64,000 bases of DNA from CAVZZG01 sp963779685 (GCA_963779685.1 CAVZZG010000001.1:744001-808000), one strand, 5' to 3'. Shown: positions 1-9,350, numbered from the stretch's first letter. Made by a program: numbers and translations. Notes: generated by a model from the sequence alone, not told the origin.

Positions 1-206
1 AGGTAGATCGTGCCCTCGACCACGACGCACGTCTCGTCCACCGGGTACCCGTCCGTCTCCCACGTGAACGGCTCGGACTCCCACACGCCGCTGGTCAGCC
101 CGTCGCCACCATTGAAGCGTTCGGCGGTGCGCGTCAGCGTCCCGTCCTCGAGCACCTGGGGAGTCGTATCGAGATCGCCGATGTTCAGTCGAATCGCCCG
201 GTTCAT
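1..206 (-). CDS. Cupin-domain protein (3' end outside window)
   Basis: Read on the minus strand from ATG at 206, the frame runs open to the window edge, giving 68 residues. It contains SGVWESEPFTWE followed by DETCVVVEGTIYL, which matches the strand pattern of the cupin_3/EutQ-like (DUF861) family, where a G-x-W-E-x-x-P strand precedes an E/D-x-x-x-x-L-E-G strand. These are small single-domain beta-barrel proteins, often metal-binding, of varied function. The C-terminal half and any metal-ligand histidines lie beyond the window, so the role cannot be called. It is divergent from the CoA-transferase at 290, with an 83-nt shared promoter region. Confidence 0.7.
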   Translation of the reverse strand, partial: MNRAIRLNIGDLDTTPQVLEDGTLTRTAERFNGGDGLTSGVWESEPFTWETDGYPVDETCVVVEGTIY

Positions 207-289
207 GTCGCAGACGGTACAGGACCACGGCCGAGCCTGGCCGCGTCACCGACCTTGCCAGGAGGGTCACCTACCCGTACCCTCGCGGT

Positions 290-1645
290 ATGGCGGCACG
301 GGGATCGGCTGGACCGACGGGGACGAACCGTGCGCGGGCGCAGCGGATCTCGGCGTCCGATGCCGCCGCGCTCGTCCGGTCGGGCGACTGGGTCGAGTAC
401 GGCACGGGCATCGGTCAGACCGACGCGTTCGACGCAGCGCTCGCCCAGCGCGTCGACGAACTCGAGGACGTGAAGATCCGCACCTGCCTGACGCTGCGGC
501 CGCGCGCCGTGCTCGAGGCCGACCCCGGCCGCGACCACTTCCACTGGTTCAACTGGCACTACACCGGCCTTGACCGTGCGAAGGGCGACGTCGGCCTGGC
601 CAGCTACATCCCGTGCAACCTCGGCGAGATCCCCGACTACTACCGGCGCTTCATCGACCCGCCGGAGATGGCCGTGATCAAGACCTGCCCGAAGGACGAG
701 CGCGGCTTCTACAACTTCAGCCTCGCGGCGCTCTGGCACCGCGCGATCGTCGAGCGCGCCAGGGTCGTGATCGTCGAGGAGTCGGCCGGGCTGCCGTACC
801 TGGACGGCATCGAGAACGCGGTGCACGAGAGCGAGGTCGACTACGTGATCGCGGGCGGCGACGCGCCGCCGCCGGAGATACCGAATCCGCCTCCGACCGA
901 CGTCGACCGGGTGGTCGCCGGGCTGATCGCCGCCGAGGTCGAGGACGGCAGTTGCCTGCAGATCGGCATCGGGGCGATGCCCAACGCGGTCTGCTCGTTG
1001 CTGCTCGAGAGCGGCGTGCGCGACCTCGGCGTCCACACCGAGATGCTCACGGACGGCCTCATCGACCTCTACCGCGGCGGGGTCGTGACCGGCGCCAGGA
1101 AGACGCTCCACCGCGGCAAGGTCGTGTGCACCTTCGGGGTCGGGACGCGGATCCAGTACGAGACGGCCGATCACAACCCCGACTTTCTGTGCCTCGCCGT
1201 CGACCTCGTCAACCTGCCGCACACGGTGATGCAGAACGATGGCGTCGTCGCGATCAACAACACGACGCAGATGGACCTGCAGGGCCAGGCCGCCAGTGAG
1301 TCGGCCGGCCATCGCCACATCAGCGGCACCGGCGGGCAGGCGCAGTTCATGCGCGGCGCCTACGCTTCCAAGGGCGGCAAGTCGTTCATGTGCATGTCGT
1401 CCACCTACGAGCGCCGAGGCGTGCGCGCCAGCCGCGTCGTCGTGGAGTTGACGCCCGGCAACGTCGTCACCGCCACCCGCAGCGACATGATGTACGTCGT
1501 CACCGAATACGGGATCGTCAACCTGAAGGGCAAGTCGATCCCCGAGCGGGCCCGGGCGATGATCTCGATCGCCCACCCGGACTTCCGGGACGAGCTCGAA
1601 CAGCAGGCCCGCGCGAACGGCCTGATCCCGAAAGGCTTCTTCTAG
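290..1645 (+). CDS. Acetyl-CoA hydrolase/4-hydroxybutyrate-type CoA-transferase
   Basis: A 451-residue protein of the class I CoA-transferase family (acetyl-CoA hydrolase/transferase N- and C-domains), which moves CoA between an acyl-CoA and a carboxylate such as acetate. Visible signatures are the CoA-binding glycine motif GIGAMPNAV (about residues 226-234), the strand LGVHTEM with the expected catalytic glutamate at E251, and the C-terminal YVVTEYGIVNLKG typical of the Cat1/AbfT group. Length is normal for the family. ATG at 290 is the only sensible start; an AGGAGG lies at 260-265 but is rather far upstream. It is monocistronic between a divergent cupin and a convergent secreted protein. 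The acyl substrate (butyrate, 4-hydroxybutyrate, propionate) cannot be decided from sequence. Confidence 0.9.
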   Translation: MAARGSAGPTGTNRARAQRISASDAAALVRSGDWVEYGTGIGQTDAFDAALAQRVDELEDVKIRTCLTLRPRAVLEADPGRDHFHWFNWHYTGLDRAKGDVGLASYIPCNLGEIPDYYRRFIDPPEMAVIKTCPKDERGFYNFSLAALWHRAIVERARVVIVEESAGLPYLDGIENAVHESEVDYVIAGGDAPPPEIPNPPPTDVDRVVAGLIAAEVEDGSCLQIGIGAMPNAVCSLLLESGVRDLGVHTEMLTDGLIDLYRGGVVTGARKTLHRGKVVCTFGVGTRIQYETADHNPDFLCLAVDLVNLPHTVMQNDGVVAINNTTQMDLQGQAASESAGHRHISGTGGQAQFMRGAYASKGGKSFMCMSSTYERRGVRASRVVVELTPGNVVTATRSDMMYVVTEYGIVNLKGKSIPERARAMISIAHPDFRDELEQQARANGLIPKGFF

Positions 1646-1649
1646 CCAG

Positions 1650-2840
1650 CTAGCAGGCGCAGCGGATCGCGATCGTCCGGAATCCCCCGGTGGCGCTGTA
1701 GGCGCCGACCGCCCAGACGTTGGTGGAGGCGGACGCCGCGACGCCGTAGAGGCCGTTCAGGGCATCCGGCGCTCCGGGGTTCAGGCTTGGCACCGCCTTC
1801 CAGGACCTGCCGTTCCAGTGCTCGATGAGCGTGTGGCTCGGACCACTGCCGTACGAGCCCGCGGCCCAGACGTCGGAGGCCGAGACGGCGGCGACGCTGA
1901 CGAGGGAGCTTGGGGCCGCCCCACCGGGGTTCGGGCTGGGCACGTACTTCCATCTCCTCCCGTTCCAGTGCAGCGTCAGGGTGCGGGCGGGATTGCCGCG
2001 ATAGCCTACGGCCCAGATGTCCGAGGCGGACACGGCAGACACGCTCCCGAGCCAGTTGGGGCCGGCGACGCCGGCCGGGTTGGGACTGGCCACGTGCCTC
2101 CAGGTCTTGCCGTTCCAGTGCAGGGTCAGCGTCTTCGTGGGGTAGCCGTAGGTGCCGACCGCCCAGGCGCTGTTGCGCGAGACTGCCACCACGCCCGTGA
2201 GCGTGTTGTAGGGGCCCGAGCGGTCGGTATCAGGAACCGCGACGTGCTTCCAGACCTTGCCGTTCCAGTGCAGGGCCATCGCGTGCCGGTTGGAGTCCGT
2301 CGCGCCCACGGCCCAGACGTCGGAAGCGGACGAGGCGGACACGCCGGTCAGGACGACCTCCTGGCCGGCGTTGAAGGTGACCGGCGCTCGCTTCCACGTC
2401 TTGCCGTTCCAGTGCAGGATGAGCGGGTGGTCGTACCTGGGCGGCAGGGCGTCGGAGTAGGTACCCACCGCCCAGATGTTCTTCGGCGACAGGGCCTTGA
2501 CGGCCGTCAACTGGTTGCTCACGGTCGCGTCCCCGACGTTGGGGCTCGCGATCTGCGCCCACGAGGTTCCATTCCAGTGCACGATCAGCGTCCTGTTGAC
2601 GAGGGCGACCTCGTAGGTGCCCACGGCCCAGACGTTGCACGGGGACAGGACCGCAACCCCGTTGAGCGCGTCGAAGGCCGCGCTCGGGTTGGGGGCCTCG
2701 GCGCCGAAGTTCGGGCAACTCGCGGCGGACGCGGCGGCCGGGGCGCCTGCCATCAGCGCTGCCACGATCGCCGCCACCACGTACCGGCCGAACCTCGGCC
2801 CGCGGCTTGCACGCTTCGCGTCCGTCAGGGTGATCCGCAT
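1650..2840 (-). CDS. Secreted seven-repeat beta-propeller-like protein
   Basis: A 396-residue exported protein: a basic N-terminus, then a hydrophobic stretch ending in an AAASAAS-type cleavage region (about residues 20-42). The rest is seven tandem repeats of about 50 residues, each with the pattern [ND]-[VI]-W-A-V-G ... T-L-x-x-H-W-N-G-x-x-W-K ... P-N-P-G ... L-x-x-V-x-A-x-S. The seventh repeat lacks its W-N-G-x-x-W strand at the C-terminus, while the mature N-terminus supplies a matching P-N-P-x-A-x-x-A-L-N-G-V strand. This is the classic closure of a circular propeller. Cysteines sit at both ends (SCPNF, SPC and the terminal RCAC). No catalytic residues are recognised. A TAGAAT -10-like hexamer lies on the minus strand at 2863-2868. 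Confidence 0.85.
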   Translation of the reverse strand: MRITLTDAKRASRGPRFGRYVVAAIVAALMAGAPAAASAASCPNFGAEAPNPSAAFDALNGVAVLSPCNVWAVGTYEVALVNRTLIVHWNGTSWAQIASPNVGDATVSNQLTAVKALSPKNIWAVGTYSDALPPRYDHPLILHWNGKTWKRAPVTFNAGQEVVLTGVSASSASDVWAVGATDSNRHAMALHWNGKVWKHVAVPDTDRSGPYNTLTGVVAVSRNSAWAVGTYGYPTKTLTLHWNGKTWRHVASPNPAGVAGPNWLGSVSAVSASDIWAVGYRGNPARTLTLHWNGRRWKYVPSPNPGGAAPSSLVSVAAVSASDVWAAGSYGSGPSHTLIEHWNGRSWKAVPSLNPGAPDALNGLYGVAASASTNVWAVGAYSATGGFRTIAIRCAC

Positions 2841-2966
2841 CGGTCCTCCGGCCGGGGCGCCGATTCTATCACCGGTTCACGCTTGCCATCAGCTCTCAGA
2901 CCAGATCCGGCAAGCTTCGCCGTGGGTCGCCGCCATCCGGTGCGGCTCCGTGAAGGGAGGACGCCC

Positions 2967-3386
2967 GTGTCCATCTCCGAGGATCGCGTGCAGCGCGACC
3001 GCCAGGCCGGTTTCGGTGCGCGTACGTGGTACTTCCCCGACGGCGATCTACCCCCCGCGGCGGACGGCGCCTGGGAGCCGCACGAGGCGCTTCTGATCCT
3101 GAACGTCGCCGACCGGCCGGCGCACATCCTCATCGACGTCTACTGGACGGACCGCGAGCCGACGCTGGGCCTGTCGGTGACCGTCGAGGCAGAGCGGGTC
3201 GTCTCGCTGCGGGCGCCGTGGGCGGCCGAGACCGCGGATGGCCGGCCGTTCGACATCCCCGTGCGCACCCAGTACGCCATGCGGGTGCGCAGCGACGTGC
3301 CGATCGTGTGCCAGTACGGGCGGCTCGAGATGGTGCCGAGCTTCATGCTCTACACCACGATGGGGCTAGCCGACCCGGGAAGCTGA
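2967..3386 (+). CDS. Sensory rhodopsin transducer (ASRT)-like protein
   Basis: A 139-residue soluble protein resembling the Anabaena sensory rhodopsin transducer family (PF07100). The diagnostic order is W-Y-F-P-D-G-D-L-P-P, then HEALLILNVADRPAHI, then DREPTLGLSVTV, then RTQYAMRVRSDVPIVCQYGRL, all as in ASRT. I chose GTG at 2967 because AAGGGAGG ends 6 nt upstream and homologues start close to this point; the frame is open further upstream but lacks family similarity. The founding member binds a microbial rhodopsin, but the wider family is common in bacteria without one and may bind DNA or sugars. No rhodopsin gene is visible in this window. Confidence 0.8.
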   Translation: MSISEDRVQRDRQAGFGARTWYFPDGDLPPAADGAWEPHEALLILNVADRPAHILIDVYWTDREPTLGLSVTVEAERVVSLRAPWAAETADGRPFDIPVRTQYAMRVRSDVPIVCQYGRLEMVPSFMLYTTMGLADPGS

Positions 3387-3414
3387 TGGCGCCGCGGCCG
3401 TGTGATCCGAACCG

Positions 3415-4359
3415 TCAGGCCGCAAGCACGGCGTCGACGAGGTCCTGTAACGAAGCCGTGGCGAGGGCGATGGTCGTGTCGGCGGCGCCGTAGTAGATGC
3501 GGATGGTGCCGGTCGCCGCATCGTGGACGAGACCGCAGGGGAAGACGGCGTTTGGCACGTCGCCCTGACGCTCGTACTCCGCAAGGGGGCCGAAGATCCA
3601 GTTCGAGCAGCGACCGAGGACCCGGGCCGGGTCGTCGAGGTCGAGCAGGACGAGGCCGAGGCGGTAAATGCCACCGCTGACCGTCTCCTTGACACCGTGG
3701 TAGATCAGCAGCCAGCCGTGTTCGGTCCAGATCAGCGGCGGTCCGATGCCGATGCGCTGCGAATCCCAGAACGCGCCCTGGCGTGGCTCGAGCACCGGCT
3801 CCGACGAGCTCCAGTTGACGAGGTCGGGTGAGCGCGACAGCACGATCGACCCGCGGGTGGCGCCGTTCATGGACGAGCTGGGCCGGTGGAAAAGGATCCA
3901 GTCGCCATTGACGCGGGTGGGCAGCAGCGCGGCGTTCTTGTCCTGCGGTCGTTGGATGATGCCGCGCCGCTCGACGGTGACGAAGTCGGTCGTGGTCGAG
4001 AGGTGGACAGCCGGACCGCCAGGCCCGTAGGCCGTGCAGGTGATGGCGTAGCGGCCGAGCTCCTCGAGCCAGACGACCCGCGGATCCTCGAAGCCCCACA
4101 GCTCCGACTCGATGCCCGGCGTGGCCGCGAGCAGCGGCTCCGCGGCGACGGTCCAGCCGTCGATGCCGTTGGCGGAGCGGGCGACGGTGAGGTGCGAGGT
4201 GCCGTCGAGTGCCTCGACGCGGGCGAGGATGACGGTCTCGCCGCCCACCTGTGCCGCAGCCGGGTTGAAGACGACGTTGCAGGGGTAGGGCCAGGCCTCC
4301 GCCGTCAGGATCGGGTTTCCGGGATGGCGGACGAACAGCTCCCGCGAGTCTCGGGTCAT
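3415..4359 (-). CDS. GH130-family glycoside phosphorylase/hydrolase
   Basis: A 314-residue five-bladed propeller enzyme of family GH130, whose characterised members phosphorolyse beta-mannosides (mannosylglucose, mannobiose, mannosyl-GlcNAc). Family landmarks visible are HPGNPIL near the N-terminus, GFEDPRV (the ED pair around the catalytic aspartate), LFHRPSS, GIGPPLIWTEHGWLLIYHG and the closing IYYGAADTTIALA. The ATG at 4359 overlaps the stop of the upstream glycosyltransferase in an ATGA arrangement, so the two are almost certainly translationally coupled and act on the same glycan. Which manno-oligosaccharide is made or degraded is not readable from sequence. Confidence 0.88.
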   Translation of the reverse strand: MTRDSRELFVRHPGNPILTAEAWPYPCNVVFNPAAAQVGGETVILARVEALDGTSHLTVARSANGIDGWTVAAEPLLAATPGIESELWGFEDPRVVWLEELGRYAITCTAYGPGGPAVHLSTTTDFVTVERRGIIQRPQDKNAALLPTRVNGDWILFHRPSSSMNGATRGSIVLSRSPDLVNWSSSEPVLEPRQGAFWDSQRIGIGPPLIWTEHGWLLIYHGVKETVSGGIYRLGLVLLDLDDPARVLGRCSNWIFGPLAEYERQGDVPNAVFPCGLVHDAATGTIRIYYGAADTTIALATASLQDLVDAVLAA

Positions 4360-6635
4360 GCCGTGACCAGCGGACGGGGCGCGAGGCGCAGCCGCACCGG
4401 CAGCGCGGCGGCGTCGATCATCAGCTGGGCGCGGTGGAAGGCGAGCGTCGACTCCGCACCCTCGTTCTCGTTGATGTCGTCGGCGCCGAGGCCGTCGCCG
4501 CAGCCGCCGGTCGCGAAGTCGTACAGGGGCCGATCGAGGCGGTTGCGGCCGAGGAACCACTCGAACGCGGCCCGTGCCCGGAACGCATGATCCGGGTCGC
4601 GGGTGAGGGCGAACGCCGCCAGCTCGGCCTCGACCAGCGCGCACGCGTCGAGCGGCTGCTCGTCACCGTCACCGGGCGCGGGCTCGTCGCGATGTCGTCC
4701 GTGGTGGCCGGGAAGCCGCAGCATCCCGTCGGCCAGTCCGCACTCGTCGCCGAGCCAGCGCAGCGAATCGAGGCCGATCGTCACGGCATCGGCGCGGTCG
4801 AGTCGCTTGCCGCCGGCGATCAGCGCGTGCGGCAGGCAGGCATTGTCGTAGGTCAGGCGATCCTCGAACCACGGCCAGTCCTCGCTTGCCTTGGCAGCAT
4901 GCGCCGCGACCAGCTGGTCGACGAAGCGGGTGAGCACCTCGCGCGCGTGCGGCTCGAGCCGGTCGGGGTCGAGCCGGGCGAGACCGAGGGTGGCGTAGGC
5001 CGCCGTGCGCGGCCCGACGTCGTCGGCGAGCGAGTCCACGAGCACCGCCAGCAGGCGGCGCGTCGGGCCGACCACGCCCGGCACCCAGGCGGTCGAGAGC
5101 ACCTCGCCGAGCGCTCGGACGGTGCGCCCGACGTGGTCGCCGACGTGCGGCGCGTCCAGCCACCGGCGATCGTAGCCCATGAAGTTGCGCATACCGGCGC
5201 CGCCCTGGTCGGTGGCGTCGTACAGGAACGCCAGGGACCGATGCAGCACGGCCGTCCAGCGCGGGTCGCCGTCGCGTCGTGCGAGGTCGAGCGCGAGTAC
5301 GACAACCCGGGCCACGTCGTCGACGCAGTAGCCGGAGCTGCGGTTCGGCACCGCGCCGTAGGCGTGCTGGATGATCCCGACGTCGTCGACCAGGGTGTGC
5401 AGGTGATCCGTGCGGACGGAGGTCGGCCGGAGGTCGTGCGACGGGCTCGGGGCCTCGGGGTGGACGAGCGCCGCGGCCTCCTCGAGCACTTCCGCCGTCG
5501 CGATCGCCACGGCCGGCCACGTCAGCTCGCGACCGATCCGGCGTGCCTCGGCCTGCGCCGTCGCGAGCGCCTCGGGGTTCGACGCGAACTCGCAGACGGC
5601 CGCGGCCAGCGCGTTCGGGTCGGCCAGCGGCACGACCCGCCCGGCGCCGCTCTCGAGTACCTCCTCGGCGTACCAGTACGCGGTCGAGACCGCGGCACAG
5701 CCCGCGGCGACCCCGAACGTCAGCGCGCCGGACGCGATCTGCTCGCGGTTCGTGTACGGCGTCACGAACACGTCGGTGACCGCCAGGAGGTCGGCGAGCT
5801 GATCGATGGAGATGAAGCGGTCGTCGAAGTCGACGTGATCCTCGAGCCCGAGGGCGACGACCTGCCGCTCGAGTTGCTGGCGGTAGCGCTCGCCCTCTCG
5901 CCGGGCCACCTGCGGGTGGGTGCGCCCGGCGACCAGGTAGAGCGCCTCCGGATGCTGCTCGACGATCGCAGGCAGCGCCTCGAGCATGGTCTCGATGCCC
6001 TTGCCGGCCGACAGCAGGCCGAACGTGGAGAGCAGGAACCGCTCGCGCAGGCGCTCGTAGCCGCCGGGCATCGGCGTGACGTAGCGCGGCCGCCGGCCTG
6101 CCGCCAACTGCTCGCGGCGCTGCGTCAGCACCACGGGTGCGCCGTGCGGGACGACCCGGATCTTCGCCGGCTGGCAGATCTCCTGCGTGATCAGCATGCG
6201 CCGCGCGGTCTCGGTCATCACCATCACGCGCTCGGCCCGATCGCACAGGTCGACCAGGACCTCGAGCTGGTGCGGACTCGGCGCCGCGAGCAACGTGTGC
6301 AGCTGCAGCACGAGCGGCTGGGCCAGCCCGCGGGCGAACGACAGGACGTACTCGCCGTCCTCGCCGCCGAAGATCCCGAACTCGTGCTCGAGCAGCACGA
6401 CGTCCACGTCCATGCGACTCAGCAGCCGGGCGGCGCGGGCGTAGTCGCCGCGGACGGACTGCGCAACGGTCGCGAGCACACCGCCGCGTTGCGGACTCGA
6501 CGGCTCGTCGAGCACGACGATGGGGAGCACGTCGTCGATCGCCGGGACGCCGAGCAACGCCGATCGCAGGTCGAACGCAAACGTGCCAATGCCGCATGCC
6601 CGCGGCGGGAATGTCGAGAAGATCGCGGTACGCAC
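4356..6635 (-). CDS. GT4 glycosyltransferase fused to a C-terminal helical-barrel domain
   Basis: A 759-residue two-part protein. Residues 1 to about 400 form a GT-B, GT4-type glycosyltransferase: ACGIGTF acceptor-side loop near the N-terminus, STFGLLSAGKGIETMLEA beginning the donor domain, and a C-terminal SGALTFGVAAGCAAVST region with YWYAEEVLESGAGRVV in place of the usual E-x7-E. Residues from about 410 to 740 are a second, mostly helical domain with YCVDDVARVV, FMGYDRRW, DWPWFEDRLTYDNACLP and DINENEGAEST, resembling (alpha/alpha)6 glycosidase-like barrels often attached to such transferases. The start is GTG at 6635. It overlaps the downstream GH130 gene by 4 nt. Donor and acceptor are unknown; a mannose-containing product is an inference from the GH130 partner. 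Confidence 0.85.
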   Translation of the reverse strand: MRTAIFSTFPPRACGIGTFAFDLRSALLGVPAIDDVLPIVVLDEPSSPQRGGVLATVAQSVRGDYARAARLLSRMDVDVVLLEHEFGIFGGEDGEYVLSFARGLAQPLVLQLHTLLAAPSPHQLEVLVDLCDRAERVMVMTETARRMLITQEICQPAKIRVVPHGAPVVLTQRREQLAAGRRPRYVTPMPGGYERLRERFLLSTFGLLSAGKGIETMLEALPAIVEQHPEALYLVAGRTHPQVARREGERYRQQLERQVVALGLEDHVDFDDRFISIDQLADLLAVTDVFVTPYTNREQIASGALTFGVAAGCAAVSTAYWYAEEVLESGAGRVVPLADPNALAAAVCEFASNPEALATAQAEARRIGRELTWPAVAIATAEVLEEAAALVHPEAPSPSHDLRPTSVRTDHLHTLVDDVGIIQHAYGAVPNRSSGYCVDDVARVVVLALDLARRDGDPRWTAVLHRSLAFLYDATDQGGAGMRNFMGYDRRWLDAPHVGDHVGRTVRALGEVLSTAWVPGVVGPTRRLLAVLVDSLADDVGPRTAAYATLGLARLDPDRLEPHAREVLTRFVDQLVAAHAAKASEDWPWFEDRLTYDNACLPHALIAGGKRLDRADAVTIGLDSLRWLGDECGLADGMLRLPGHHGRHRDEPAPGDGDEQPLDACALVEAELAAFALTRDPDHAFRARAAFEWFLGRNRLDRPLYDFATGGCGDGLGADDINENEGAESTLAFHRAQLMIDAAALPVRLRLAPRPLVTA

Positions 6636-6773
6636 GACGGGCGCGCGCCCCTTTCGAGAGAATTCCGACGTGTCGGCAGCGCGCGAGCGACCGAAGATCG
6701 CGTCGCGGACCGTTATCGGGGTACCAGCAGCCTAGCCGCGATCGTGCTTCCGGCCTCCGCCGCGTCGTCCGGA

Positions 6774-7562
6774 TCAGGTGGGCCGGGCGCCGTAGAACGA
6801 GCTTGGACCGCTGCCGGTGGGGACATAGCCCTTCTCGGCCAGCCACCCGCCGTCGATCGGCAGGGCGATGCCGGTGATGTGGCGCGAATGCTCGCCGACC
6901 AGGAACAGGGCGGCGTCGGCGACGTCCTGGGGCTCGGCCAGCCGGCCCTGCGGGACGGACGGGAGCGCGGACTGCAGGAAGACCTCGTCGTCGGCGTAGG
7001 CCGCCGTCATCGGCGTGCGGACGATGCCCGGGCAGAGCGCGTTCACGCGGACGCCGAACGCCGCATAGTCCTTCGCGAGGGCCTTCGTCAGTCCGATCAC
7101 GCCATGCTTGGCGGCGGTGTAGGCGGCGCGCCGCGACTGGCCGATCAGGCCCGCGACCGAGGCGATGTTGACGATCGCGCCGCCGCGCCCGGCGTCGCGC
7201 ATCATCCTGCCGGCGGCCTGGCAGCAGTAGAACGTGCCGCTCAGGTCGACGCCGATCACGTTCTCCCACTCGGCCGGCTCCAGATCGAGGGGGTGGGCGA
7301 TCTCGCGCACCCCGGCCGAGTTGACGAGGATATCGACGGCACCGAACCGTCGGGCGATCTCGGCGAAGGTCTCCCCGACGGCGTCGGCGGAGCGCACGTC
7401 GCACGCGAGGAACACCGGCGCGTTCCCGCGGACAGCTTCGGCTTCGTCCGGCGACCGGTCGATGGCCACCACCTGCGCTCCGGCCGCGGCGAGCGCGTCG
7501 GCGATGCAGCGGCCGATGCCGCTGGCCGCCCCGGTGACCGCTGCGACTCGGCCTTCGAGCAT
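6774..7562 (-). CDS. SDR-family NAD(P)-dependent oxidoreductase
   Basis: A 262-residue classical short-chain dehydrogenase. It shows the cofactor motif TGAASGIG (residues 10-17), NSAG (81-84), and the catalytic S135, Y148 and K152 in SVAG...AAYTAAK. PGIVRTPM and the C-terminal SRHITGIALPIDGGW are as in FabG-like enzymes. An aspartate after the second strand (AIDRS) suggests NAD(H) preference over NADP(H); this is inference. The substrate is unknown. It lies downstream of nothing on its own strand and is divergent from the secreted protein at 7729. Confidence 0.92.
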   Translation of the reverse strand: MLEGRVAAVTGAASGIGRCIADALAAAGAQVVAIDRSPDEAEAVRGNAPVFLACDVRSADAVGETFAEIARRFGAVDILVNSAGVREIAHPLDLEPAEWENVIGVDLSGTFYCCQAAGRMMRDAGRGGAIVNIASVAGLIGQSRRAAYTAAKHGVIGLTKALAKDYAAFGVRVNALCPGIVRTPMTAAYADDEVFLQSALPSVPQGRLAEPQDVADAALFLVGEHSRHITGIALPIDGGWLAEKGYVPTGSGPSSFYGARPT

Positions 7563-7728
7563 CGCCGGGGAGTATCGGGCGCCCGCGGCGGCCGGTCAAC
7601 TCAGCGATGCCACGACGATGGAGGCCGACCCGGAGGTCGCCGGGGTTGATGGTGCCGAGCCGTTAGAATCCGACTCCATCCAGGTCGAGCCGCGCGCGGT
7701 ACGGCGCACTCAGGAGAAGGAGTCCGGA

Positions 7729-9329
7729 ATGCGCCGCCTGCTGATTGCCCTCGTCCTCGCCATCGCGATCATGGCCCAGCTCGCGCCCGGGGCGCTGGCG
7801 TCGGGACCGGGTGGCTGGGATCATCTCGGACACGGGGCCGACGAGCGGCGTCGCAGCCCTGAACGGCGCGGTCTACGCCCTCGCCACCGACAACAGCGGG
7901 CTCACTCTGTACGCGGGCGGCGCCTTCACCGACGCCGGCTGGCAACGCCAGCGCCGATCACATCGCGAAGTGGAATGGCGTCGCCTGGAGCGCGCTGGGC
8001 CCGGTGGGCCTCAACGCCAATGTCCGCGCCATCGCCGTCCACGGCAGCACGGTCTACGTCGGCGGCAACTTCACCGACGTCGGCGGCAACCCCGATCTCG
8101 ACTACCTCGCGGCGTGGAACGGCACGAGCTGGTCCTCTCCCTGCACCTCGACCATCCCCGGCCCGGCCATCACGGCCGCCGTGCTCGCGCTGCAGATCAT
8201 CGGCAACACGCTCTACGTCGGCGGCTCGTTCGCGAACGGCGCGGGCATCGCGTCCGCCGACTTCCTGCTCGCCTGCGACCTCACGACCGGCGCGCCGAGC
8301 TCCACGGTGCTCGCCGACGGCGACCATCAACAGCGGCGATCCTCGCCCTGACCGCCGACAGCAACGGCGTGCTGTACGCCGGCGGGTCGTTCATCAACCT
8401 GGACGGCATCGCGGACGCCGACCACATCGCCGCCTACGACGGCACGTGGCACGCCATGGGCGGGCCGGGCGCCGTCGACGACAAGGTGCGATCACTCGCC
8501 GCGCACGGGACGGACGTGTACGTCGGCACGGACGCCGTCAACATCGCCGGGATCGCGCAGGCCGACCACGTCGCCAGGTGGAACGGCTCCGCGTGGAGCG
8601 CCGTGGGCTCGAACACCGCCGGCACCGACGGCTGGTTCCCGGCCACGAGCTTCATCTACGCGATGGTCACGCAGGGCCAGAACGTGTTCGCGGCCGGCTC
8701 GTTTCAGAACGCCAATGGCCAGGCAACCGCCGACCGGCTCGCGTACTTCGACGGCACCATCTGGCGATCCGCTCGGGTCGGACGGCGCCGGCAACGGCGC
8801 CCTGAACTCGGAGGTCGACGCACTGGCCACGTTCCGGCTCGAGCTCGACGCCGGCGGCAACTTCACCAACGCCGGTGGCGACGGCCTTGCCGATAGCGTC
8901 GGTTCCTACGCAGTCCTGCGCCCCGACGCGCGCATCGGCACGCAGCTCGCAGGTCCCTTTGCCGGCAACGACGTCTACAGCGCCACCGGCGCCGGCGAAT
9001 CGAAGGCCATCCGCGTCAAGCGCCGCCACCGCGGCACGCTCTACGTCGACATCCAGAACGACGGCCTCTACAGCGACACCTTCAAGCTCCACGCAACCGG
9101 CGCGGCCCGCGGGTTCGCCGTCTCCTACTACCGGGGAGCGACCAACGTGACCGCCGCGGTCAAGGCCGGCACCTACTCGACCGGCACGCTGCTGCCGGGA
9201 GCGCACCTGACTCTCAAGATGCTCGTCCGGCTCTCGTCAACCAGCGGCCGCTCCGGCACGTTCCTGATCAGGGCCACCTCGCCAGGCACGGCCCCGGACA
9301 GCGTCAAGGCCATCGTCAAGGCATCCTGA
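7729..9329 (+). CDS. Secreted propeller-repeat protein, frame broken by about five shifts
   Basis: ATG at 7729 (AGGAGAAGGAG at 7711-7721) opens a clear signal peptide, MRRLLIALVLAIAIMAQLAP, ending in ALAS. The continuation is spread over all three forward frames: about 7828-7940, 7941-8320, a short piece to 8338, 8339-8772, then 8773-9329. Joined, it gives repeats of the form L-Y-[AV]-G-G-x-F-x-[DN]-x-x-G-x-x-x-A-D-x-[IL]-A-x-W-[ND]-G-x-x-W, a beta-propeller pattern. An approximately 130-residue C-terminal domain (DIQNDGLYSDTF, VTAAVKAGTYSTGTL) follows. The three lesions near 8325, 8335 and 8772 are each explained by losing CG from GGCGCGA. The first two (near 7835 and 7940) look like single inserted bases. 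No stop interrupts the joined frame, so I regard it as one intact gene with sequence errors. Confidence 0.7.
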
Positions 9330-9350
9330 CGTCCGGTTGGTTTGCCAGGG

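Noticed and set aside
4434..7649. A 1071-codon open frame on the plus strand, antisense to the glycosyltransferase and SDR genes
   Set aside because: Composition is Arg/Gly/Asp-rich with no domain. It mirrors the third-position GC bias of the opposite strand, as do similar long antisense frames at 203-1576, 12408-14447, 21633-23519, 46920-48866 and 58381-61044.
7729..9329. Reading the broken propeller gene as a decayed pseudogene
   Set aside because: The joined frames contain no stop, keep every repeat motif, and three of five lesions match the CG-loss pattern seen in eight other loci.
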